This document shows, piece after piece, positions 47,053-58,518 of a stretch of 64,000 nucleotides of DNA (position 1 is the stretch's first letter; every line of letters begins with the position of its first letter). The position numbers and the translations under genes are program-made. The notes below the pieces were generated by a model. The model worked only from the letters and a program-made list of their open reading frames with translations, had not been told where the DNA came from and searched no databases. Source of the DNA: Alteromonas sp. KUL106 (lineage in GTDB: Bacteria > Pseudomonadota > Gammaproteobacteria > Enterobacterales > Alteromonadaceae); the NCBI RefSeq assembly GCF_009811415.1, contig NZ_BLIG01000009.1, positions 38,629 to 102,628 of the forward strand. The letters are read 5' to 3'.

Positions 47053-47922
47053 ATGCATAGGCACCTGCTATATCTAGGGTTGGGATTATTGAGCGGGGCA
47101 TTGCTAGCAGGATGTGCGGGCCGCACAGCACCTGCCCCCGTTGTTCTCTTAAACAGTCAAGTTATTGATGGCAATGAGGAGTACACTCAACCAACCTATA
47201 AAGTGCAACGTGGAGACACCCTATTTGCTGTGGCTTGGTACACAGGGAACGATTATCAAGATATTGCAAAATATAACGACTTATCAGCTCCTTACACTAT
47301 TTACCCAGGGCAAGTTCTAAGGCTTCTACCCACTCGTAATACTCTCTCCCCCCCTAAAACAAAGGAACACAAGACCAATCAGTCAACACCTCCGACCACA
47401 ACACGTGTAGACAAAAGTTTGGTTGACCGCCCTGCATCACAGGCGTATCGTAAAAGTGAAAAAAATGTTAAACCACAAAACGTTAAGTCTGTCAACAATC
47501 CGTCACTAAGCGTCAAAAAACAAGCGCCGACGAACTTTCCAGACAGGGTAGCGAAGTGGGTATGGCCCGCAAAAGGTAAGGTTGTCGATACCTTTAGTCA
47601 GTCGGAGTCAGGTAACAAAGGTATTGATATCGCTGGTGCTAGAGGCAGTAAAGTCTTAGCAGCAGCAGATGGAAAAGTTGTTTACTCAGGCAATGCACTT
47701 CGCGGTTACGGTAACCTAGTTATTATAAAGCATACCGAAACCTTTCTAAGTGCCTACGCTTACAATGACACTATTTTAGTGAAAGAACGAGAATGGGTGT
47801 CAGCGGGGCAGCAGATTGCAACGATGGGAAACAGCGGAACAGACTCGGTAAGGCTTCACTTTGAAGTTAGGTATAGAGGGAAATCATTAGACCCGATGAA
47901 ATACCTGCCAACATTAAAATAA
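47053..47922 (+). CDS. nlpD: Lipoprotein NlpD (LysM plus degenerate LytM), amidase activator
   Basis: Outer-membrane lipoprotein that activates the amidase AmiC at the septum. Signal with lipobox (LLAGC, Cys about 21), LysM domain (about 48-95; YKVQRGDTLFAVAWYTG, DIAKYNDLSAPYTIYPGQVL), a basic Pro/Thr/Lys-rich linker (about 97-165), and an M23/LytM domain (about 170-289). The catalytic residues are altered: NKGIDIAG has Asn where active enzymes have His, and RLHFEV replaces HLHFE, so it should be non-hydrolytic, as in other NlpD/EnvC proteins. It starts one base after yqaA. The rpoS promoter in many relatives lies within nlpD. Confidence 0.93.
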   Translation: MHRHLLYLGLGLLSGALLAGCAGRTAPAPVVLLNSQVIDGNEEYTQPTYKVQRGDTLFAVAWYTGNDYQDIAKYNDLSAPYTIYPGQVLRLLPTRNTLSPPKTKEHKTNQSTPPTTTRVDKSLVDRPASQAYRKSEKNVKPQNVKSVNNPSLSVKKQAPTNFPDRVAKWVWPAKGKVVDTFSQSESGNKGIDIAGARGSKVLAAADGKVVYSGNALRGYGNLVIIKHTETFLSAYAYNDTILVKEREWVSAGQQIATMGNSGTDSVRLHFEVRYRGKSLDPMKYLPTLK

Positions 47923-47994
47923 TAAAAATAAATAATAATAATAAAAGACAAAGGAGAAACGTCATAAGGTAAACCTTGTAGCAGGAGATTCACC

Positions 47995-48987
47995 ATGGGT
48001 AAGTCAAACAAAGCCTTAGAATCAAAACCGCAAGATGACTTAGATGTCATCGATATGCCAGCCGATATGAAGGCTGACGAAACCTTAACCAACGACGCTG
48101 ACCTAGAAAATGACGAAGCCATTTTTAGTCAGGATGACCAACCTAAAAACCTAGATGCCACACAGCTTTATCTAGGAGAGATTGGTTTTTCACCACTGCT
48201 CACCGCAGAAGAAGAAGTTTATTTTGCGCGCCGCTCCCTGAAAGGCTGTGAAGCCTCTCGCAAACGAATGATAGTAAGCAACCTTCGCCTTGTCGTTAAG
48301 ATTGCTCGCCGTTATAACAACCGTGGTTTAGCACTTCTCGATTTAATTGAAGAAGGGAACTTGGGTTTAATTCGTGCAGTTGAAAAGTTCGATCCTGAAC
48401 GGGGTTTTCGCTTTTCAACGTATGCAACATGGTGGATACGCCAAACCATAGAGCGTGCCATCATGAATCAAACACGAACAATCCGTTTGCCAATTCATGT
48501 CGTTAAAGAGTTAAATGTTTATTTACGTGCCTCACGTGAACTTTCTCAACAACTTGACCATGAGCCAACTGCAGAAGAAATTGCAGCAGCGCTGGATAAG
48601 CCTGTTGAAGACGTTACAAAGATGCTGCGCCTAAATGAACGCATCACTTCAGTCGATACACCAATTGGTGGAGAGAACGATAAAGCATTGCTAGACATTA
48701 TTGCTGATGAAAGAGAGTTCAGCCCTGAAGAGAGCTTACAGGACTCGGACATCAAAAGTAATATTGTAACCTGGCTTGAAGAACTCAACCCAAAACAGCG
48801 TGAAGTTCTTGCGCGACGTTTTGGTCTTATGGGATATGAACCTTCAACACTTGAAGATGTTGGTGCAGAAATTGGCTTAACACGTGAGCGTGTTCGTCAA
48901 ATTCAAGTTGAAGCACTTCGTCGTCTTCGCGATATGCTGGGTCATCAAGGTCTTTCATTGGAAAACTTGTTCGACCAAATGAAGTAG
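47995..48987 (+). CDS. rpoS: RNA polymerase sigma factor RpoS
   Basis: Stationary-phase and general-stress sigma factor, 330 residues, full length as in E. coli. Region 1.2 ([21 protein letters not shown]), region 2 ([61 protein letters not shown]), region 3 and region 4 ([40 protein letters not shown]) are all intact. The acidic N-terminus ([18 protein letters not shown]) is typical. A ribosome binding site (AGGAGATTC) precedes the ATG. Its own terminator is at 49019-49069. Confidence 0.97.
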   Translation: MGKSNKALESKPQDDLDVIDMPADMKADETLTNDADLENDEAIFSQDDQPKNLDATQLYLGEIGFSPLLTAEEEVYFARRSLKGCEASRKRMIVSNLRLVVKIARRYNNRGLALLDLIEEGNLGLIRAVEKFDPERGFRFSTYATWWIRQTIERAIMNQTRTIRLPIHVVKELNVYLRASRELSQQLDHEPTAEEIAAALDKPVEDVTKMLRLNERITSVDTPIGGENDKALLDIIADEREFSPEESLQDSDIKSNIVTWLEELNPKQREVLARRFGLMGYEPSTLEDVGAEIGLTRERVRQIQVEALRRLRDMLGHQGLSLENLFDQMK

Positions 48988-49018
48988 CTTCTGTACACGT
49001 TGTAAAGTAAGACTAAGA

Positions 49019-49069
49019 TGCCAGTGTCGTGATGCCCTTAATTGAGTACCGCGACACTGGCATTTTTTA
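49019..49069 (+). terminator. rpoS terminator with large loop
   Basis: Perfect 11-base stem TGCCAGTGTCG (49019-49029) / CGACACTGGCA (49052-49062), 22-base loop, then T-rich ATTTTTTA. Confidence 0.75.
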
Positions 49070-49105
49070 TTTTAGGGAATGACGTAGCACGCCTTTCGCG
49101 CTATT

Positions 49106-49615
49106 TCATTTTTTCTCATTTTTCACAAGCGTCACAAACGTGTAAGCATGCGCGTTTTTTTCATCCGGACTATGTGATTCCCGCGACACTTCCGTCCAAG
49201 TTGCTGCTGCCTCGTAATCTGGGAACTGGGTATCTCCTTCAACGGCTAGGTCGATATGGGTAAGATATAGCGTGTCGGCTTTCTCTAAAAATGATTGATA
49301 AATAGTGCCGCCCCCTATAATCATTATCTCATCACTTTGATTGCTTAACGCTTTTGCTACTTCGAAAGCTGACTCGGGCGAATCAACAACCGTAGCGTCA
49401 GATAAGCTGTAGTCTTTATTGCTAGTAATAACAATATTTGGCCTCCCGGGAAGTGCTCTGCCAATAGACTCGTAAGTTTTGCGCCCCATGATGACAGCCT
49501 TCCCGAGAGTTACAGCTTTAAAGTGCTTTAAATCGGCCGGTAAATGCCACGGCATATCGTTATCTGCACCAATTATTCGGTTTTTCGCCATAGCGGCTAT
49601 CATTGCTATTTTCAT
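49106..49615 (-). CDS. folA: Dihydrofolate reductase FolA
   Basis: NADPH-dependent reduction of dihydrofolate, the target of trimethoprim. 169 residues from the second of two adjacent ATGs (49615). Conserved features are MIAAMAKNRIIGADNDMPWHLPADLKHFK (substrate Asp/Trp region), GKAVIMGRKTYESIG, LPGRPNIVIT, IIGGGTIYQSFL and the C-terminal FVTLVKN. It converges with rpoS and runs with obgE, from which it is separated by a repeat-rich 309-bp gap. It works with ThyA, which regenerates dihydrofolate. Confidence 0.96.
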   Translation of the reverse strand: MKIAMIAAMAKNRIIGADNDMPWHLPADLKHFKAVTLGKAVIMGRKTYESIGRALPGRPNIVITSNKDYSLSDATVVDSPESAFEVAKALSNQSDEIMIIGGGTIYQSFLEKADTLYLTHIDLAVEGDTQFPDYEAAATWTEVSRESHSPDEKNAHAYTFVTLVKNEKK

Positions 49616-49714
49616 CATCTTAACCCCTTAAGTTTCTACTTCGTATAATACATTATTTGTAGCAACCATAGCGTCAAGAAACTAAACACAATGCACCTCT
49701 ATTACTTAAGTCAA

Positions 49715-49744
49715 ACCAATCCGCATAGATAATTGTCTACTCAG
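49715..49744. repeat. Dispersed palindromic repeat, copy C (left arm and core)
   Basis: ACCAATCCGCATAGATAATT, then GTCTACTCAG: the left arm and start of the core of the element seen at 4541 and 23192. The right arm is not recognisable, so this is a decayed or half copy. Confidence 0.6.
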
Positions 49745-49794
49745 AAGGCGCTGGCAAGTTTCCTAGCTTCATTACCTTTGCCCTTAAAAACGAA

Positions 49795-49818
49795 AAAGCA
49801 CAACTCACGTTGTGCTTT
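49795..49818 (-). terminator. Terminator of the obgE transcript
   Basis: Ten-base stem AAAGCACAAC / GTTGTGCTTT with a four-base loop, preceded on the plus strand by AAAAACG, so the leftward transcript ends in a U-rich tail. Confidence 0.75.
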
Positions 49819-49889
49819 CACAAAAAATATTGAGAGCCTTTCAGCAATGCCTTAGAAACAGCGTATACTCAATGTTGAGTTTCCAATAA

Positions 49890-51091
<1,202 letters not shown>

Positions 51092-51211
51092 TTATCACTC
51101 CGGGCTTTTAAGCCGTGGGTTATTAACTTAATAATGCGAGTACTAAGTTTACACCAAAATGCCTAAAGGCGCTTTTGTGTCTATCTAGTATTTTCAAAAT
51201 CGAGAGGTGAT

Positions 51212-51273
51212 ACCTTGTCTAACTTCAAGTTCATTAGGTATTTAATGAATCGCCATTAAATAGCTGACAAGGT
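51212..51273 (-). ncRNA. Candidate structured leader upstream of obgE
   Basis: Eight-base closing stem ACCTTGTC (51212-51219) / GACAAGGT (51266-51273), inner perfect hairpin ATTTAATG (51240-51247) / CATTAAAT (51254-51261), and a short AACT/AGTT hairpin at about 51221-51231: a three-way-junction-like fold. It lies between the rpmA terminator and obgE, which would place it in the obgE leader. It could also be a mobile palindrome. Confidence 0.35.
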
Positions 51274-51284
51274 TCCTCAAAACA

Positions 51285-51310
51285 AAAAACCCCGCAAGCG
51301 CGGGGTTTTT
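51285..51310. terminator. Terminator after rpmA
   Basis: Stem AAAAACCCCGC / GCGGGGTTTTT with a four-base loop AAGC: a strong, symmetric Rho-independent terminator between rpmA and obgE. Confidence 0.88.
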
Positions 51311-51340
51311 CTAAGCCTGTTCGGCGAGAAGCTTTCGCGC

Positions 51341-51598
51341 TTACTCAGCTACGATGCTCACAAATTTACGGTTCTTCGGTCCTTTAACGTCGAACTGAAC
51401 TTTACCGTCTTTTAGTGCAAACAACGTGTGGTCTTTGCCGATACCCATGTTGTCACCAGCGTGGAAACGAGTACCACGTTGACGAACAATGATGTTACCA
51501 GCAAGAACAGATTCGCCACCAAAGCGCTTAACACCTAGGCGTTTACTCTCTGAATCACGACCGTTTTTGGTACTACCACCAGCTTTTTTGTGTGCCAT
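51341..51598 (-). CDS. rpmA: 50S ribosomal protein L27
   Basis: 85-residue ribosomal protein near the peptidyl transferase centre. Starts [20 protein letters not shown], with [20 protein letters not shown] and [20 protein letters not shown], essentially canonical. No N-terminal extension of the Firmicutes type is present, so no Prp-type cleavage is expected. Lies 15 bp after rplU; the two form the usual rplU-rpmA operon. Confidence 0.98.
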   Translation of the reverse strand: MAHKKAGGSTKNGRDSESKRLGVKRFGGESVLAGNIIVRQRGTRFHAGDNMGIGKDHTLFALKDGKVQFDVKGPKNRKFVSIVAE

Positions 51599-51613
51599 GT
51601 GTTCGTGCTCCTA

Positions 51614-51925
51614 TTATGCGTTGATACCAGTGATTTTCACTTCTGTGAACCACTGACGGTGACCAGCTTGCTTACGATGGTGCTTACGACGACGGAACTT
51701 AACGATTTTTACTTTATCGCCACGACCGTGTGTAACAACCTCAGCAGTCACCTTACCACCAGCAACGATTGGTGTGCCGATTTTTACGTCGTCACCGTTG
51801 CTTACCATTAAAACTTTGTCAAATTCAACCGTTTCGCCTGGGGCTACTTCGATTTTTTCAAGACGAACGGTTTGGCCTTCGGCCACACGGTGTTGTTTAC
51901 CGCCACTTTGGAAAACCGCGTACAT
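51614..51925 (-). CDS. rplU: 50S ribosomal protein L21
   Basis: 103-residue large-subunit protein that binds 23S r[23 protein letters not shown] and the C-terminal [19 protein letters not shown] are standard L21 blocks. First gene of rplU-rpmA, with a sigma-70-like promoter about 55 bp upstream. Divergent from ispB, the same arrangement as in E. coli. Confidence 0.98.
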   Translation of the reverse strand: MYAVFQSGGKQHRVAEGQTVRLEKIEVAPGETVEFDKVLMVSNGDDVKIGTPIVAGGKVTAEVVTHGRGDKVKIVKFRRRKHHRKQAGHRQWFTEVKITGINA

Positions 51926-52764
51926 AGTTAACTCCGCTCTGCGTCCACTGACGCTTCAATTCAAAAAACAGGGCGCGAATTGTACGTGAAACATCCGTAA
52001 ATCACAACCCCGATTCGCAGAAAAATAGATTATTTTTCCAACATGGGTGAATTATGCCCCAATTGCTTATTTGATGCAGCTTCAAATGCCCAAAAAGCAC
52101 TAAAAAATGGCAATTTTTTTCATGAAACAGTAAAAAAGTAGAAACAATGGGAAGTGAAAATGGGCTTATATTTCAGGATTATTTTCACCAAAGACTTTAA
52201 GTTTTTGGTAACGATCCACCAAAAAGGGATCGCACCCGCCCGTTACGATCGATGAATGATCAAACGCGCACAGCCTGGTTAGGTCTGTTGCGAGGCTTAC
52301 CTGTGGGCAAGCTTTTGAGCTACGCTATGATACTTCCTGTGAGATCGCCTATACAGATCTTTTCAACGCTATCTCTTCTTTTGCTGCGATCCACGTTTAT
52401 TCGTGCTTATTCACCCCATCTAATCGACCATTTCCATTATCAGCAGGCGCATCAATTTCATTGTTAAAAGGTGAAAAAATAACGCTTTGGAAGAAATATT
52501 TAGCAAGAGTGCCTATAATTGCAGGTAACTACACGTGGCCACATGATTTTGTTGCCATGCATAAGAAAACGGCGGAATAAAAAAGGAGTTTCAGTAGAGA
52601 ATACTACCCCCGTTGAATTCGAATCAGGTTAAACCGTATTTGAAGAATTACACATAAATGCGTTAAGCCGTCATTTTTTAAGACAATTTGGTGGATAGTA
52701 CGGATGATTAAGGTACAATCGCCAGCAACAATTGCCCAAGACGTAAGAGTAAGTATTTATTGCC
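51926..52764. other. 839-bp divergent region rplU / ispB, GATC-rich
   Basis: No supported gene. The first 80 bp hold the rplU promoter; A/T-rich sequence follows to about 52200. Seven GATC sites fall within 52213-52391, four of them within 49 bp (52213-52261). A 106-codon frame without a start codon runs 52260-52580, and a 71-codon frame (52252-52467) lies in another phase. The ispB promoter is presumably in the last 150 bp. Confidence 0.5.
51979..52007 (-). promoter_or_regulatory. Sigma-70-type promoter of rplU-rpmA
   Basis: Read leftward: -35 TTGTGA (52007-52002), 17-bp spacer, -10 TACAAT (51984-51979), followed by the GC-rich discriminator TCGCGCCC, typical of stringently controlled ribosomal promoters. 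Confidence 0.6.
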
Positions 52765-53745
52765 ATGCCTATGGATATAGATCAAATCCGCGCCCTGTCT
52801 AATGACGATATGCAGGCGGTCAATCAGCTGATACAACAACAAGTCGACTCTGATGTTGCCCTTATCAATCAGCTTGGTTTTTACATTGTAAACAGTGGCG
52901 GCAAACGCTTGCGCCCACTTCTTACCGTGTTAAGTGCGCGGGCAATGGGCATTGAAAACAACGACCACCATACCCTCGCGGCGATAGTTGAATTTATTCA
53001 TACCGCGACTCTTTTGCACGACGACGTGGTTGATGAGTCGACTATGCGAAGAGGACGTGAAACGGCCAATGCCATTTTTGGGAACCAAGCATCCGTTCTT
53101 GTTGGTGATTTTCTTTATACCCGCTCTTTCCAGATGATGGTAAGCCTTAAACGCATGCGCGTAATGGAAATACTGTCGGAAGCGACAAATCAGATTGCCG
53201 AAGGCGAAGTATTGCAGTTGATGAACTGTAACGACGCGAGCACAACAGAAGCACGTTACTTCGATGTTATCTACGGTAAAACGGCCCGCTTGTTTGAAGC
53301 TGCAACGCAGTTGGCGGCCGTGCTCACCGACCAGAATGAGCATATTGAACAGGCTATGCAAGAATACGGTAAGCACCTAGGTACGGCCTTTCAACTTGCT
53401 GACGATATTCTTGATTATATGGCGGATAGCGAAGAAATGGGCAAAAATGCAGGCGACGATTTAGCCGAAGGCAAGCCTACGCTCCCACTACTCTACGCTA
53501 TGTGGCACGCTAAAAATGACGACGATAAAGCGCTTATTCAGGAAGCCATTGAACAAAGTAACGGCCTTCCGCATTTAACGCGTATTCAGGGGATTATGGA
53601 AGAGACTGGCGCGTTAGATTACACGCGAGAATGTGCGCAAAAAGAAGTGCAAATGGCCATTGAAAGTTTAAGTATTATCGATGACTCAGAGTACAAAGAG
53701 GCGCTCATTGCCCTGGCGTACATTTCCATTGAACGTACAAGTTAG
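52765..53745 (+). CDS. ispB: Octaprenyl diphosphate synthase IspB
   Basis: Trans-prenyltransferase making the C40 side chain of ubiquinone and menaquinone. 326 residues (E. coli 323). First aspartate-rich motif HDDVVDESTMRRG and second LADDILDYMAD are intact, with GGKRLRPLL at the N-terminus, IYGKTARLFEAA and GDDLAEGKPTLPLLYA. The second codon pair offers an alternative ATG (third codon, MDIDQIR). Side-chain length (C40) is inferred from orthology. Divergent from rplU. Confidence 0.94.
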   Translation: MPMDIDQIRALSNDDMQAVNQLIQQQVDSDVALINQLGFYIVNSGGKRLRPLLTVLSARAMGIENNDHHTLAAIVEFIHTATLLHDDVVDESTMRRGRETANAIFGNQASVLVGDFLYTRSFQMMVSLKRMRVMEILSEATNQIAEGEVLQLMNCNDASTTEARYFDVIYGKTARLFEAATQLAAVLTDQNEHIEQAMQEYGKHLGTAFQLADDILDYMADSEEMGKNAGDDLAEGKPTLPLLYAMWHAKNDDDKALIQEAIEQSNGLPHLTRIQGIMEETGALDYTRECAQKEVQMAIESLSIIDDSEYKEALIALAYISIERTS

Positions 53746-53765
53746 TGATTGACAAGTTTAATAAG

Positions 53766-53800
53766 AAGGCGTGTTGCGTAACCAACACGCCTTTTTTATT
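53766..53800 (+). terminator. ispB terminator
   Basis: Eleven-base stem AAGGCGTGTTG / CAACACGCCTT with a six-base loop, followed by TTTTATT. Confidence 0.9.
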
Positions 53801-53979
53801 AGTCAAAGCCCTGATACTTGAAATCGGTGTGTTTTACTCATAGCGGGAACAAAGCAAAAGTAGTCAGCTTCCTCTTTTTACCGCCCTTTCCTTTCTGCCT
53901 TTACGAGCGGTTTTAGTAAAATAGCTTTTGCGTTAATTAGCCTATTGAGCAGAGTGAATATTGGCGCAGTGTTAATCCC

Positions 53980-54696
53980 CTACCCTTCGAGCATAAAGCC
54001 GACCATGCCGACTAAGAAACCAAGAATACCACCAAGGGGTGGAAGCCAGTGGTTCTCCATTCGGATTTGCGGCGCAATATCCTGAAACACCGAATACAGA
54101 ATACCACCAGCGGCAAACAGCATAATACCGCTCATGATGACAGGAAACTGTGCCAGATAGTAAAACCCTAGCAAGCTAAACAGGGGGCCCAGTAGTGCCA
54201 TTAGCACAAAAATCATTATGAGCTTGGTACTACGACGTTTGTTTTTAGGCAGCATTTCTCGATACGCATTAAACCCTTCAGGTAAATTTTGCACCGCAAT
54301 TAGCAAGCCTAACAACATGGTGCCTCCACCTAATGCAGCTGTAGTACCTAGGGCAATAGACTCAGGCACAAAATCGCTCAGCATGGCGGCTAACTGGCTG
54401 CCCGCAGTTTTCTTTTTCGCTAAGTAAATATCAAGCGCCATAAAAGCCAGGGCACCACCTACAAAGCATAATATGGCAGTATAAACCGATACGTCTTTTA
54501 TGCCTTCAGGCACGAGCACAAGGCCCACCGCGGATATGAGTGCCCCTGCCCCCAGGGCAAGAATGCCGTGGCGCAACTCTTTTTCTAACCACTTAGGTTG
54601 AATACCTTGGTAGGTTGCAAAGATAGCGCCCGCAGGCATGGCAAGGCCCGCCACGGTTGCCATTATCACTAACCCTATTATGTCGCCTTGAGGCAT
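53980..54696 (-). CDS. ZIP family divalent metal transporter
   Basis: A 238-residue polytopic membrane protein with about eight helices. The ZIP signature metal-site helices are visible: helix 4 FVPESIALGTTAALGG and helix 5 QNLPEGFNAYRE, each with the conserved Pro-Glu pair, although the His usually found in helix 4 (HxxPEG) is replaced by Asp/Phe-Val (SDFVPES). That loss could shift metal preference away from classical zinc uptake. A short loop of basic residues (PKNKRRSTK) lies between helices 5 and 6. It is a single gene, convergent with ispB, and no metal-responsive regulator is adjacent. Confidence 0.85.
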   Translation of the reverse strand: MPQGDIIGLVIMATVAGLAMPAGAIFATYQGIQPKWLEKELRHGILALGAGALISAVGLVLVPEGIKDVSVYTAILCFVGGALAFMALDIYLAKKKTAGSQLAAMLSDFVPESIALGTTAALGGGTMLLGLLIAVQNLPEGFNAYREMLPKNKRRSTKLIMIFVLMALLGPLFSLLGFYYLAQFPVIMSGIMLFAAGGILYSVFQDIAPQIRMENHWLPPLGGILGFLVGMVGFMLEG

Positions 54697-54916
54697 ACAG
54701 ACTCCTTTCTACTGTTTGTACTTTATCTTGTTGGTTACTTCACACAACATCAATGGTTCACACAAAGAACAAAATTTACGATAACCATCAACCAACTTTT
54801 GGGAAAGAACCCGTTCAGCACGGGCTGCACCTTTCAGCTTTTCATTTGACGATGTTGTCACCGATACCCGCTTCCGGTTATCGGTTATCGGTTATCAAGT
54901 GTATCGAGCTTAACGA

Positions 54917-54943
54917 AAAAGAGCAGCTTTAAGCTGCTCTTTT
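54917..54943. terminator. Palindromic terminator between zip promoter side and pepQ
   Basis: Stem AAAAGAGCAGC / GCTGCTCTTTT around TTTAA. It serves as the terminator of the leftward pepQ transcript. Immediately left of it is a three-fold GGTTATC heptamer repeat (about 54876-54896). Confidence 0.8.
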
Positions 54944-54994
54944 ACATCGCGATAAAGTTGTATTTTCGCTTAACTACATCCAAGGATCGCCCGA

Positions 54995-56416
<1,422 letters not shown>

Positions 56417-56454
56417 TTACGCTAAGGCGCGTCTACACACGCCAACGGAATTCA

Positions 56455-58518
56455 CTAACGTGGCGCTAACTGCAGTGTACCTGTTACCGGATGTGTACTT
56501 ACCGCGTCTGCCGATGGGATCATATCGCGGGTAAGTTGAGGGAAGATATTCTCGTTTCCACCTAACTGCTGGTCGTAAATATGCTGATATGCCATTACTG
56601 CCTTTACATAAGCGCGGGTTTCTTTGTAGGGAATATTCTCAATCCAAATATCCACGGGCAATGATTCGTTCGCCGGTAGCCACTCTAACACTTTGCGCCA
56701 GCCTGCATTATATGAAGCAGAAACCAGTACAGGATTATTATTAAGTTTGTCCATCAAATAACGAAGATATTGCACGCCGTACTCTACGTTTTCGTCGACC
56801 TGAAAAAGCGTACTGCGACTGACTTTTTCCTTCGCAACGTATCGCGCTGTTCCCGGCATTAGCTGCATCAGTCCTGCTGCGCCTACGGAAGAAACAGCAT
56901 CACTTCTAAACGAGCTTTCACGGCGTGCTATAGCCATCGCCAGCGACTTCGAAATGCTGTAGGCCTGCGATTTTTCACTGAATACATCGTTAAAAGCCAG
57001 CGGGAATCGACGCTCTACATCATCCCAATAGCCGCTTCGCGCAAAACTGGTAATAGCCTGATCATACAAGCCCCATTCATAAGCCAAAACCCCCGCATCC
57101 GTGACTTTAGACTCTGGTAGATGAGACAGTAGATAAAACCACTCTCGGCGGGCTTCTGTGGTTCTGTCTAACCTGAAAAACTCAACGGCGCGCATAGTAG
57201 CGGGCGTTTTAGCCACGCTGGCGATAGCCGCCGTATCTCTTGGCGCTGGCGTATGAGCAAGGGACGGAATTTCACCGATATGCGCACTTGCCATAAAACC
57301 ATAGTAATGACGTTCTTGAGCGAGCTCTTTATAAAGTACAGTAGCCTGCATGGTTTGCCCTAGAGCCTCCAGAGCACGGGCTTTCCAATAGCGGTAATTT
57401 TCCTCTTGCTGCAGACTCGCTGGCGCACTATCAATGACATTAACCACTTCTTGCCATTTTTTCGTACGCAGCAGATGAGAGATATGCCAAAGCTTTACAT
57501 CTTCATTGGCCCCTTCTACATCAGCAAGTTCAAGCCAATGATGCGCTTGTGGCAGGCGATCTAGCGTATAGCTAAGCGCTATTGCTCGTCGCATTTCATG
57601 CTGCTGCGCGTTAGAAAATAATTTCTTCTCGTTATAGCGGTTGAACACTGTGCCCGCTAGGTCGGGGTTTCGCCACGCAAGTTTTTCTACCGCCCATACA
57701 ATGACTTCAGCCTCATGCGATACATTTTTAAACGGGAAGAGCGCTGTTTTATTCACTCGTGCGGCGTCTCGGGTTACTGAAAGCCACGCATCTGCAAGGT
57801 ATTGCTTATCGTTGGGGAGTTGTCGTTTTAGATAAGAAATAATGCTTCGATTATCTTCTTTCGCAGCAATTTCAATGCGTTTTATCACCATTTCTGGTGT
57901 CATCATGCCCGCCTTTTTCCATTTGGCAAAAAGTGGGTCGCATTCATCGGGTTGGGACTGCCCGTGAAGCCATAGGGCGTCGACTTCACGCAATACGTCT
58001 TTCTCGCTTTCACCCTCTTTTAAACGGTAATTCAGGGCAATACAGGTCAGCCTTGCGCCCATACCGGGCCGATAATTATCTAAAAACGTGCTGCGGTAAT
58101 GATTTTTAGCCAGATAGTTAAGCCATTTGTAACGGACACCATAGCTTACTGGCTGGCCGTCAAAGTCTTCTAAAAACTGCCTTACTTCGCGCTTTGTTCT
58201 TATTGACATCGTGCGTTCTAGCTTAAGCCTAAGTAAGTAAGGATAAAGCGGGTAATGCGCTAGTTCATAAATGTCATTATCGAGATGCTGAACGCTGCGT
58301 TTTGAATACGTTAAGAGCTTATTTTCAACTTCAAGGTAACGAGCGCGATCTTGTTCGAAAATATCATTGGGTAACGTTAGCGGCTGACCCGCCCATGCGC
58401 TTAAAGAAATAAATGAAGAGAACGAAAAAAACAATGCCCCCACAGCAGTGGCAAACAACTTCTTGTTTTTCGCCAGCGAGCGCAGAGTTAACAACGAACT
58501 AAAATAAAAACCAGACAC
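56455..58518 (-). CDS. slt: Soluble lytic murein transglycosylase Slt
   Basis: Periplasmic Slt70-type enzyme cleaving peptidoglycan glycan strands with 1,6-anhydro product formation. The open frame reaches 58680, but a GTG at 58518 has an excellent GGTAGGAG seven bases upstream and gives a proper signal peptide (FATAVGALFFSFSSFISLSAWA, then GQPL). The mature part has the long helical U-shaped superhelix, then the catalytic domain with Glu534 in ARRESSFRSDAVS, GAAGLMQLMPGTA, SASYNAGWRKVLEWL and the C-terminal ENIPYKETRAYV. 687 residues against 645 in E. coli. Products feed recycling through an AmpG-like permease, one of which is in this window. Confidence 0.93.
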   Translation of the reverse strand: MSGFYFSSLLTLRSLAKNKKLFATAVGALFFSFSSFISLSAWAGQPLTLPNDIFEQDRARYLEVENKLLTYSKRSVQHLDNDIYELAHYPLYPYLLRLKLERTMSIRTKREVRQFLEDFDGQPVSYGVRYKWLNYLAKNHYRSTFLDNYRPGMGARLTCIALNYRLKEGESEKDVLREVDALWLHGQSQPDECDPLFAKWKKAGMMTPEMVIKRIEIAAKEDNRSIISYLKRQLPNDKQYLADAWLSVTRDAARVNKTALFPFKNVSHEAEVIVWAVEKLAWRNPDLAGTVFNRYNEKKLFSNAQQHEMRRAIALSYTLDRLPQAHHWLELADVEGANEDVKLWHISHLLRTKKWQEVVNVIDSAPASLQQEENYRYWKARALEALGQTMQATVLYKELAQERHYYGFMASAHIGEIPSLAHTPAPRDTAAIASVAKTPATMRAVEFFRLDRTTEARREWFYLLSHLPESKVTDAGVLAYEWGLYDQAITSFARSGYWDDVERRFPLAFNDVFSEKSQAYSISKSLAMAIARRESSFRSDAVSSVGAAGLMQLMPGTARYVAKEKVSRSTLFQVDENVEYGVQYLRYLMDKLNNNPVLVSASYNAGWRKVLEWLPANESLPVDIWIENIPYKETRAYVKAVMAYQHIYDQQLGGNENIFPQLTRDMIPSADAVSTHPVTGTLQLAPR

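Noticed and set aside
47570..47922. NlpD as an active M23 endopeptidase
   Set aside because: The first zinc His and the HxH His are replaced (NKGID and RLHFE), so it is an activator-type, non-catalytic LytM protein.
52213..52420. Chromosomal origin of replication at the GATC cluster
   Set aside because: dnaA, gidA/mnmG and a set of good DnaA boxes are absent; only near-matches such as TTATTCACC occur. Kept as a methylation-site finding, not an origin.
52252..52467. 71-codon frame in the rplU / ispB gap
   Set aside because: No ribosome binding site, low-complexity Leu/Ser stretch and no recognisable family; overlaps a different open frame, so at most one could be real.
54876..54896. Three-fold GGTTATC heptamer repeat
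   Set aside because: Too short and too low in copy number to be a CRISPR or iteron array; no replication genes nearby. Recorded only as a small slippage tract.
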